A stretch of 32,035 nucleotides of DNA from Eubacteriales bacterium (lineage in GTDB: Bacteria > Bacillota > Clostridia > Oscillospirales > Butyricicoccaceae). Below are positions 17,554 through 23,972 of the stretch, one piece after another. Numbering within the stretch: position 1 is the first letter of the stretch; each line of letters begins with the position of its first letter. The notes beneath the pieces are model-generated. The model was not told the origin of the DNA, ran no database searches, and saw only the letters and a list, made by a program, of their open reading frames with translations. The stretch spans positions 1 through 32,035 of the forward strand of contig JAUNGZ010000025.1 in NCBI GenBank assembly GCA_030524205.1, read 5' to 3'. The translations under genes were made by a program, and so were the position numbers.

Positions 17554-18837
17554 ATGCTGGATATTAAATTTGTCCGCCAGAACCCGGACGCGGTCAAGGA
17601 AAACATCAAGAAGAAGTTTCAGGACGAAAAGCTCGTGCTGGTTGACGAGGTCATCGACTTCGACGCGAAATTCCGCGCGGCCAAGACCCGCTGCGACGAG
17701 CTGCGCGCCCAGCGCAACAAAAAGTCCAAGGAAATCGGCGGGCTGATGGCGCAGGGCAAGAAGGACGAGGCCGAGCAGGTCAAGGCCGCGGTCAAGGCCA
17801 TGGCGGACGAGATGGCGCAGCTCGAGGAGGACGAAAAGGTCTATGCCGACGAGGTCAAAAACCGCATGATGGTCATTCCGAACATCATCGATCCCTCGGT
17901 GCCGATCGGTAAGGACGACTCGGAAAACGTCGAGATCGAGAAATACGGCGATCCGGTCGTGCCCGATTTTGAGGTGCCGTACCACGTCGATATCATGGAA
18001 TCGCTCGACGGCATCGACTTGGACGCGGCGCGCCGCACCTCGGGCAACGGCTTCTACTATCTCAAGGGCAATATCGCCCGGCTGCATTCGTCCATTCTCA
18101 GCTACGCGCGCGATTTTATGATCGACCGCGGCTTCACCTATTATATCCCGCCCTACATGATCCACGGCGACGTGGTTAAGGGCGTCATGTCCTTCAAGGA
18201 AATGGAGAACATGATGTACAAGATCGAGGGCGAGGACCTGTATCTGATCGGCACGTCCGAGCACTCGATGATCGGCAAGTTTATCGACACCATCAACGAC
18301 GCGGACACCCTGCCGCAGACGCTCACCAGCTATTCGCCCTGCTTCCGCAAGGAGGTCGGCGCGCACGGCATCGAGGAGCGCGGCGTGTACCGCATCCACC
18401 AGTTTGAAAAGCAGGAAATGGTTGTCGTATGCGAGCCGGAGGAAAGCCCCAAGTGGTATGACGTGCTCTGGCAGAACACCGTCGATTTCTTCCGCACGCT
18501 CGATATCCCGGTGCGCACCTTGGAGTGCTGCTCGGGCGATCTGGCTGATCTGAAGGTCAAAAGCTGCGACGTGGAGGCGTGGAGCCCCCGCCAGCAGAAG
18601 TATTTCGAGGTCGGCTCGTGCTCCAATCTGGGCGACGCGCAGGCGCGCCGTCTGGGCATCCGCGTGCGGCCGAAGGACTCGAAGGAGCTGCACTTCGCGC
18701 ACACGCTGAACAACACGGTCGTCGCGCCGCCGCGCATGCTGATCGCGTTTTTGGAGAACAACCTGCGCGCGGACGGCTCGGTAGCCATCCCGAAGCCGCT
18801 GCAGCCCTACATGGGCGGCATGACCGAGATCAGATAA
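17554..18837 (+). CDS. serS: Seryl-tRNA synthetase
   Basis: Charges tRNA-Ser (and tRNA-Sec) with serine. The 427 residues have the N-terminal coiled-coil arm (about 28-105, Lys/Glu-rich), class II motif 2 in SPCFRKEVGAHGIEERGVYR, and motif 3 at the extreme C-terminus in AFLENNLRADGSVAIPKPLQ followed by PYMGGMTEIR. The segment KSCDVEAWSPRQQKYFEVGS matches family active-site architecture. Motif 2 is not the common SEAGSAG pattern, so this may be the less usual bacterial SerRS subtype seen in some Clostridia. I see no T-box upstream; only 14 bases separate it from the previous gene. Confidence 0.94.
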   Translation: MLDIKFVRQNPDAVKENIKKKFQDEKLVLVDEVIDFDAKFRAAKTRCDELRAQRNKKSKEIGGLMAQGKKDEAEQVKAAVKAMADEMAQLEEDEKVYADEVKNRMMVIPNIIDPSVPIGKDDSENVEIEKYGDPVVPDFEVPYHVDIMESLDGIDLDAARRTSGNGFYYLKGNIARLHSSILSYARDFMIDRGFTYYIPPYMIHGDVVKGVMSFKEMENMMYKIEGEDLYLIGTSEHSMIGKFIDTINDADTLPQTLTSYSPCFRKEVGAHGIEERGVYRIHQFEKQEMVVVCEPEESPKWYDVLWQNTVDFFRTLDIPVRTLECCSGDLADLKVKSCDVEAWSPRQQKYFEVGSCSNLGDAQARRLGIRVRPKDSKELHFAHTLNNTVVAPPRMLIAFLENNLRADGSVAIPKPLQPYMGGMTEIR

Positions 18838-18850
18838 GGAGCTGCAAGGT

Positions 18851-19240
18851 ATGGAAATCGGAATCAAGGGCGAGAAGAAATTCACCGTTCAAAAGGAACA
18901 GCTGGCAAACGCGGTCGGCAGCGGCCTTGTCGCCGTGTTCGCGACCCCGATGATGATTGCGAATATCGAAAACACGGCGGCGGCGAGCGTCGCCGCCGAG
19001 CTGGACGAGGGCAAGACCACGGTCGGCACGCTGGTGAATGTCAGCCACGTCGCCGCCACGCCCGAGGGCATGGAGGTGCGCATCGAAACGACGCTCACCG
19101 AGATCGCGCCGAACGGCAAAATACTGACCTTTCAGGTAGCGGCCTACGACGAAGCGGGCCTGATCGGCGAGGGCACGCACCAGCGCGCCATCGTTGACAA
19201 AGACCGCTTTGAGCAAAAGGCGCAGAGCAAAAAGGGATGA
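18851..19240 (+). CDS. FlK-like hotdog-fold thioesterase
   Basis: A 129-residue single-domain protein with the hotdog pattern of the FlK (fluoroacetyl-CoA thioesterase-like) family: HxxxA-type segment, LDEGKTTVGTLVNVSHVAATP, then alternating beta strands. The FlK catalytic positions Thr42 and Glu50 have counterparts T42 and E50, and a His is present (H66). The natural substrate is unknown; most members hydrolyse small acyl-CoAs, and fluoroacetyl-CoA specificity should not be assumed. It begins 14 bases after serS, with AAGGAGCTG upstream, and ends at a terminator. Confidence 0.8.
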   Translation: MEIGIKGEKKFTVQKEQLANAVGSGLVAVFATPMMIANIENTAAASVAAELDEGKTTVGTLVNVSHVAATPEGMEVRIETTLTEIAPNGKILTFQVAAYDEAGLIGEGTHQRAIVDKDRFEQKAQSKKG

Positions 19241-19269
19241 AAAAAGCGCCGCTTACGCGGCGCTTTTTT
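19241..19269 (+). terminator. Intrinsic terminator of the parA-serS-thioesterase operon
   Basis: A 9-bp stem AAGCGCCGC/GCGGCGCTT with loop TTAC and a T tail, starting directly after the thioesterase stop codon. The AlkA ribosome binding site follows at once. Confidence 0.9.
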
Positions 19270-19289
19270 GTTTGACGGAGGAAATGCAT

Positions 19290-19922
19290 ATGCTTCTGCA
19301 CTATGGAAAAGTCGAAACGGCGCGTCTGGCCGCCGCCGACCCGGTGCTGGGCGCGGCAATCGGGCGCATCGGCCCGATCGAGCGGCAGGCCATGCCCGAT
19401 TTGTTCGAGGCGCTGATCAATTCGATCGCCGGGCAGCAGATCTCGGGACGGGCGCTCGAAACCGTGTGGGCGCGGCTGTGCGGCAAGACCGGCCCGGTCA
19501 CGCCGGAAAGCCTGCTCGCGCTGGGCGGGGACGAGCTGCGCGCCTGCGGCCTGTCGGGCCGCAAAGCGGGCTATATGCTGGCCGCCGCACAGGCGGTGCA
19601 AAGCGGCGCGCTGGATATCCACAGCTTTGTGGATAAACCGGACGAGCAGGTCGTCCGTGAGCTGACCGCCCTGCCCGGCGTCGGCCGGTGGACGGCGGAA
19701 ATGCTGCTGATCTTTTCGCTTAGGCGGCCCGATGTGCTCAGCTGCGGCGATTTCGGCATCCGCAAAGGGCTGCGCATGCTGTACGGCCTGCCTGAAATTG
19801 AGAAAGCGCGGTTCGAGACGTTCCGCAAGAAATATTCGCCCGACGGCACTGCGGCCTCGCTCTACCTTTGGGCAATCGCGGGCGGCGCGCTGCCCGAGCT
19901 GTCCGACCCGGCGGGCAGGTGA
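19290..19922 (+). CDS. DNA-3-methyladenine glycosylase II (AlkA/HhH-GPD family)
   Basis: Base-excision repair glycosylase that removes alkylated purines. The 210 residues include the helix-hairpin-helix LPGVGRWTAEM at about 128-138, followed by the GPD loop with the probable catalytic Asp D154 in SCGDFGIRKG. The N-terminal part has DLFEALINSIAGQQIS. The ATG at 19290 is chosen because GGAGG lies eight bases upstream; an ATG at 19284 is too close. No iron-sulfur cysteine cluster is present, in contrast to Nth/MutY. It is transcribed after the terminator, so its promoter is unclear. Confidence 0.9.
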   Translation: MLLHYGKVETARLAAADPVLGAAIGRIGPIERQAMPDLFEALINSIAGQQISGRALETVWARLCGKTGPVTPESLLALGGDELRACGLSGRKAGYMLAAAQAVQSGALDIHSFVDKPDEQVVRELTALPGVGRWTAEMLLIFSLRRPDVLSCGDFGIRKGLRMLYGLPEIEKARFETFRKKYSPDGTAASLYLWAIAGGALPELSDPAGR

Positions 19923-20050
19923 CGCGCGTTCAGCCGAACACCCGCCGATTCGGTCCAAATGCGGCGAATGTGACTAACTCACGGTAAATAGAGAAAAAAG
20001 GGATATAATAAGACCATAAACCAAATACACTATACGAAGGAGTGCTGACA

Positions 20051-20374
20051 ATGTCTATGCTGAAAATAACGAACGAGAATTACGAGGCCATGGTGGAGCA
20101 GGCGAAGCAGCCCGTGCTCGTCGAATTTTGGGCGCCGTGGTGCACCTACTGCCGCCGGATCGCGGGCGTGGTCGCCAAGCTGCCCGACGCGTACGAGGGC
20201 CGCGCGGCGGTCGGTCAGGTCAATATCGACGAAGAGCCGGAGCTTGCCCGCAAATTCGGGGTGGACACCATTCCGACCCTGCTGCTGATGAAGGACGGCC
20301 AGCCGGGCGCGCCGCTCGTCGCCCCGGGCTCCAAGGCCGATATCGACGCTTGGATGGAGGCGCAGTCGGTTTAA
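20051..20374 (+). CDS. Thioredoxin with WCTYC active site
   Basis: A 107-residue thioredoxin-fold protein. The active site is WAPWCTYC (C31-C34) in place of the usual CGPC, and cis-proline P75 (TIPT) is present. Such a CTYC site differs in the dipeptide that sets the redox potential, so it may act more like an oxidant or target a different partner than housekeeping thioredoxin. The ATG at 20051 has AAGGAG at 20037-20042; the upstream GTG at 20042 is within that site. A TATAAT at 20004-20009 suggests a promoter, without a clear minus-35. trxB follows, and its product is the likely reductant. Confidence 0.9.
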   Translation: MSMLKITNENYEAMVEQAKQPVLVEFWAPWCTYCRRIAGVVAKLPDAYEGRAAVGQVNIDEEPELARKFGVDTIPTLLLMKDGQPGAPLVAPGSKADIDAWMEAQSV

Positions 20375-20411
20375 ATCCCGGCGCGCGGCATACCGAAGGA
20401 GGCGGAACCGC

Positions 20412-21338
20412 ATGAAGAAACAATATGATATGCTGGTGATCGGCGGCGGGCCGGGCGGCTATACCGCCGCGCTGTATGGGGCGCGGGCCGGTCTCAGCGT
20501 GCTGGTGATCGAAAAGCTGTCCGCCGGCGGGCAGATGGCGACGACCGAGCAGGTCGACAATTACCCCGGCTTTGACGAGGGCATCGACGGCTTTGAGCTG
20601 GGCGAGCGCATGCAGCGCGCGGCCGAGCGCTTCGGCGCGGAAAGCCTGAACGCCACGGTGACCGCCGTGCGTCTGGACGGCGCGGTCAAGCGCGTCGAAA
20701 CCGACGAGGGCGCGTTGGAAGGCAGCACGCTTGTGATTGCGACAGGCGCGTCCCCGCGCGAGCTCGGCCTGCCGGAGGAGCGCGCGCTGCGCAGCCGCGG
20801 CATGGCCTACTGCGCGGCCTGCGACGGCATGTTCTATAAGGATAAGACCGTCGTCGTCGTGGGCGGCGGAAACACGGCGGTGGGCGACGCGCTGCTTCTC
20901 GCCAAGCTGTGCCGCAAGGTGTATCTGGTGCACCGGCGGGACGCGCTGCGCGCCTCGCGTATTTACGACAAAGCCCTGCGGGAAGCCGAAAACCTCGAGA
21001 TGGTGTGGAACAGCCGGGTAACCGCGCTGCTGCATGACGAGCGCGTGACCGGCGTGCGGCTGGAGAACGTCAAAACCGGGGAAACGAGCGAAATCGCCTG
21101 CGACGGTGTGTTTGCCGCGGTCGGCCGCGTGCCGGATACCGCGCTGTTCACGGGCCAGCTGGCGCTCGACGCGCAGGGCTATATCGAGGCGGATGAGACG
21201 ACGAAGACCAGCGTGCCCGGCGTGTTCGCCGTGGGAGACGTGCGTTCGAAGCCGGTGCGGCAGATCGTCACCGCCGCGTCGGACGGCGCGGTCGCCGCGT
21301 TCTTCGCCGAGCAGTATCTTGCCGAACAGCAGGACTGA
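20412..21338 (+). CDS. trxB: Thioredoxin reductase (NADPH/FAD)
   Basis: Flavoenzyme that passes electrons from NADPH to thioredoxin. The 308 residues have the FAD motif GGGPGGYTAA at about 11-20, the redox-active CAACDG at 134-139, a second Rossmann motif GGGNTA at 151-156, and the closing FAVGDVR motif. AGGAGGCGG precedes the ATG. Its pairing with the upstream thioredoxin, 37 bases away, suggests one transcript and a shared redox couple. A strong terminator follows. Confidence 0.95.
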   Translation: MKKQYDMLVIGGGPGGYTAALYGARAGLSVLVIEKLSAGGQMATTEQVDNYPGFDEGIDGFELGERMQRAAERFGAESLNATVTAVRLDGAVKRVETDEGALEGSTLVIATGASPRELGLPEERALRSRGMAYCAACDGMFYKDKTVVVVGGGNTAVGDALLLAKLCRKVYLVHRRDALRASRIYDKALREAENLEMVWNSRVTALLHDERVTGVRLENVKTGETSEIACDGVFAAVGRVPDTALFTGQLALDAQGYIEADETTKTSVPGVFAVGDVRSKPVRQIVTAASDGAVAAFFAEQYLAEQQD

Positions 21339-21340
21339 GA

Positions 21341-21368
21341 AAAATGCCCGCTTTGCGGGCATTTTTTT
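21341..21368 (+). terminator. Intrinsic terminator after trxB
   Basis: An 11-bp stem AAAATGCCCGC/GCGGGCATTTT with loop TTT, then a T run. It ends the thioredoxin operon. Confidence 0.92.
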
Positions 21369-21369
21369 G

Positions 21370-21482
21370 AGGCTGTCGAAAAACGTAGTTTTTCGACAGC
21401 CTTTCGATTGGAACCACGCGCACCCATCAAATCGCCGCACGGCGGCGGAATCAGGATTGGCGGGCTACGGCCTCCAATCGAA
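21370..21482. repeat. Small hairpin element between trxB and the Crp/Fnr gene
   Basis: A 15-bp perfect hairpin (21370-21384 with 21388-21402, loop GTA) is joined to a segment closed by the inverted repeat TTCGATTGGA (21403-21412) and TCCAATCGAA (21473-21482). Nothing here codes. The hairpin may act as a two-way terminator. The whole may be a dispersed repeat element, which one copy cannot show. Confidence 0.6.
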
Positions 21483-21485
21483 TTA

Positions 21486-22154
21486 TTATCGAATGCTGTC
21501 CGCCGCAAGCTCGCGCAGGCGGTCGATATCGAGCAGCGTGACGCTGCCGCGTTCCAGACGCACCAGCCCCTCGGTCTGGAAGTACTTGAGCATGCGCGTG
21601 ACCACCTCGCGCGCGCTGCCCAGATGGGCCGCGATGCGTTCGTGCGTGATCGGGAGGGTTTCGCCGCCGTCCAGCGTGTGCTCCTCGAGCAGCAGGGCGG
21701 CGAGGCGGCTGTCCAGCTTGTGGTTGAGAAGCTGGTCCATCAGCCACATCACGTCGGAAAAACGCGCGCCCATCAGCTCGCTCGTGTAGTTGGCCACCGC
21801 GGCGGACTGCTCCATCAGCTCCTTATACACGTCCGACGGGATCAGCAGCACCTCGGTATCCTCCTCGGCGGCGATGATGATGTCGAATTCAATGCTGCGC
21901 ATGATGCACGAGGCCGAAAACAGGCAGATATCGCGGTCGAGCAGGCGGTAGAGCGTCAGCTCCTTGCCCTCGTCCGACAGGGTGTAGGCGCGCAGTCGGC
22001 CGTTCAGCACGACGAACAGGCCCGTGCAGTCGTTGCTGCCGGCGTGCAGCACCGCGCCGCGTTCAAAACGCGACAGGGACGCGGCGCTCTCCAGCTTGCG
22101 GCGCTGGGCGTCGTCCAATTTGCTCCAAAAGGGAAAATAGGTTTCTATGTTCAT
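21486..22154 (-). CDS. Crp/Fnr-family transcriptional regulator
   Basis: A 222-residue transcription factor. An N-terminal cyclic-nucleotide-type beta-roll domain (about 1-120, with FERGAVLHAGSNDCTGLFVVLNG) is followed by a long dimer helix and a winged helix-turn-helix (about 165-215, ITHERIAAHLGSAREVVTRMLK). The classic Arg-Ser motif for cAMP is not seen, and the N-terminal cysteine cluster of Fnr is absent, so the signal is unknown. GGAGG lies eight bases before the ATG at 22154. Its promoter is at 22196-22224. Convergent with trxB; a redox role is plausible from position only. Confidence 0.9.
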   Translation of the reverse strand: MNIETYFPFWSKLDDAQRRKLESAASLSRFERGAVLHAGSNDCTGLFVVLNGRLRAYTLSDEGKELTLYRLLDRDICLFSASCIMRSIEFDIIIAAEEDTEVLLIPSDVYKELMEQSAAVANYTSELMGARFSDVMWLMDQLLNHKLDSRLAALLLEEHTLDGGETLPITHERIAAHLGSAREVVTRMLKYFQTEGLVRLERGSVTLLDIDRLRELAADSIR

Positions 22155-22195
22155 AGGGGTACCTCCGGGTCGGATGCGGCGGATCGTTTGCTACC

Positions 22196-22224
22196 AGTAT
22201 ACCGCTTTTTCGTTGAAAAGTCAC
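22196..22224 (-). promoter_or_regulatory. Promoter of the Crp/Fnr gene
   Basis: On the minus strand: GTGACT (22219-22224), 17 bases, TATACT (22196-22201). The 22155-22344 gap holds nothing else clear; no FNR-type TTGAT-N4-ATCAA site was seen. Confidence 0.65.
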
Positions 22225-22344
22225 TTTTTTGCGCGCAAAAGCATGGAAGGCCGAAAAATCCCCCGCGCCGCCGTTTTCCTGTTGCCCGTGGGGCGCGATT
22301 CGGAGGCGGAAAATACGATGGGAAGCGTGCTTGCCATCGAGGGG

Positions 22345-23289
22345 CTATAATCCGAAATACGAGTAGTCCGTGCACAGCCGGGGCAGCTCGTCCGCGAGCG
22401 TGGTCAAGTGGTTTTGGCGGCTGCCCGCGCCCAGATTGCGCTGCAGCATTTCCTTGACCGAGTTTGCAACGTTGTTTTCCGTTTCGCGCCCCCAATAGTT
22501 GCCGCCCGAGAGATTGGCCACGCGCTTGACGCAGGTCGCGCCCGCGCTGATGCCGGTGAGCCGGCTCGTCGGCACGGTGACGAAGGAATAGGTAAAGCGT
22601 GAAACATCCCGGATGGAAAACCCATTGCGCCCGACTGTGACATGGTTCTGGAAGCCGGTGGCCGAGTAGATCATATCCCAGAGCATGGGGATCTGCGCGT
22701 TGTCGTTCCAGTTTGTTTTGCATTGGATGACGTGGATTTCCAGATCGCTGAAATCCCTGTGGCACAGCGCGTTCATCACGCCCGCCAGATTGTACCGCGG
22801 CAGTCTGCCGCCGGTGTACAAGGGCACGGGCAGACCGTTTTCATCATATACGGAAACGGTTTCCCTGTCGGCGCGGTATTCCGGCTTGTCCGGAAAGGTA
22901 ATGGCGATCAGGTCGGATTCGGTATTGGATACAAAGTTGTGGTAGTTGACGGTGATCGCGTCGCTCACGGGGGAGGGGATCAGGTTTTTGTGATGCTTGA
23001 TCACGACGGTGCGCCGCCCGACGGGGCAGAGGTTCAGATACCAGCAGACGATGGATTCCCATGCCGCCCCGCCGCCGGAAACGTCGCCCTGTCCGCGCCC
23101 GGCGGTGCCGGTGGTGCGGAAAATCTCCGAGAGACGGTCGCCGAGGTCCATGATCTGCCGGGGCGTTTTGGACGGCGCCAGCCGGTCGATCTCGTCTTTC
23201 CAAGAGGGGAAGCAGCCGGAAAAGACCCGCGCGCCGAACAACTGCCCGACAGCGGCCTCGCGCAGCGCTTCCACGATATTCTGTCCCAT
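22345..23289 (-). CDS. Solitary protein with PD-(D/E)XK nuclease-like motifs
   Basis: A 314-residue soluble protein that I cannot name. Residues 123-134 (NTESDLIAITFPD) supply a candidate metal-binding Asp (D126), and HVIQCKTNW at about 187-195 has Q189-x-K191. Together these resemble the D...(E/Q)xK core of restriction-enzyme-like nucleases, with E78 in an upstream helix (AAWESIVCWYLN). The spacing of 62 residues is long but possible. The context differs from a restriction system: no methyltransferase lies nearby. I chose the ATG at 23289 over longer frames that reach into the next promoter; AAAGGCGGG lies upstream. A promoter (23319-23347) drives it divergently from the HPt gene. Confidence 0.5.
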   Translation of the reverse strand: MGQNIVEALREAAVGQLFGARVFSGCFPSWKDEIDRLAPSKTPRQIMDLGDRLSEIFRTTGTAGRGQGDVSGGGAAWESIVCWYLNLCPVGRRTVVIKHHKNLIPSPVSDAITVNYHNFVSNTESDLIAITFPDKPEYRADRETVSVYDENGLPVPLYTGGRLPRYNLAGVMNALCHRDFSDLEIHVIQCKTNWNDNAQIPMLWDMIYSATGFQNHVTVGRNGFSIRDVSRFTYSFVTVPTSRLTGISAGATCVKRVANLSGGNYWGRETENNVANSVKEMLQRNLGAGSRQNHLTTLADELPRLCTDYSYFGL

Positions 23290-23600
23290 TTTTCGCCCGC
23301 CTTTCCGGTATTTTCTATATTTTATCACGCGCGGGACCGTTTGACAAGAACGCCGCGCGGCCCGGGGCTTCATACCGCCGCAAAACGGGCGATTGTGCCC
23401 TTTGCAGCGGCGTCCGTGCTTGACAGGAGGCCGGTTACGCATTACACTGATTTTATATGTATTTACACGTTTTATTTCAATTAGAAATACAAGGGGCTTT
23501 ACCGGCGGCGGCAGGGGGAGAAAGCGCCCCAAGCCCGCGCCCGCGGCGCGGCGGCAGGCCCCGTCCGTTTTTATGCCGCGCGGAAAAGGGAGACTGCGAA
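23290..23600. promoter_or_regulatory. Divergent promoters and GC-rich leader ahead of the HPt gene
   Basis: Minus strand: TTGTCA (23342-23347), 17 bases, TAAAAT (23319-23324) for the nuclease-like gene. Plus strand: TTGACA (23420-23425), 17 bases, TACACT (23443-23448) for the HPt gene. The latter leaves a leader of about 145 bases before 23601. Its 23490-23590 part is GC-rich with complementary blocks (GGGCTT with AAGCCC; a GCGCGGC/GCCGCGC pair), so it may fold. I recognise no named riboswitch there. Confidence 0.6.
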
Positions 23601-23972
23601 ATGAACAAAGAATCAATGGAAATGCTGCGGGCCGCCGGGGTGGACGTTCAGACCGCCCTCAACCGGTTTTGCGGAAACGATAGCCTGTACGCGAAGTACC
23701 TCAAGAAGTTTTTCGACGACCCCAATTATCGGGAAGCCGGCGCGGCGCTCGCCGCGTCGGACTGGGAGGAAATGCTGCACGCGGCGCATACGCTCAAGGG
23801 CGTGGCGGGAAACCTCGGCCTCGACCGGCTGTTTGAGACGAGCGGGCGCATTGTGGCCGCGCTGCGGGCGGGGGAGCACGATGCGGCGGCGGCCGCCTAC
23901 GCGGTTCTGCGCGGACAGTATGAGGAGCTGTCCCGCGCGGTGGAGCAAATGAGAGAGAGGGGCCTGCTGTGA
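23601..23972 (+). CDS. Histidine phosphotransfer (HPt) protein
   Basis: A 123-residue four-helix HPt protein. The phosphorylatable His is H63 in HAAHTLKGVAGNLG, the standard HPt box. HPt proteins shuttle phosphoryl groups between hybrid kinases and response regulators. No histidine kinase gene is adjacent; the obvious partner is the receiver domain of the next gene, whose GTG start overlaps this stop codon, so the two proteins are probably made together and in similar amount. The ATG at 23601 is preceded by GGGAG. Confidence 0.9.
   Translation: MNKESMEMLRAAGVDVQTALNRFCGNDSLYAKYLKKFFDDPNYREAGAALAASDWEEMLHAAHTLKGVAGNLGLDRLFETSGRIVAALRAGEHDAAAAAYAVLRGQYEELSRAVEQMRERGLL

Noticed and set aside
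22600-22615. CGTGAAACA resembling half a parS site within the nuclease-like gene
   Set aside because: Only one half-site matches; the left arm is unrelated, and chance occurrence in coding sequence is likely.
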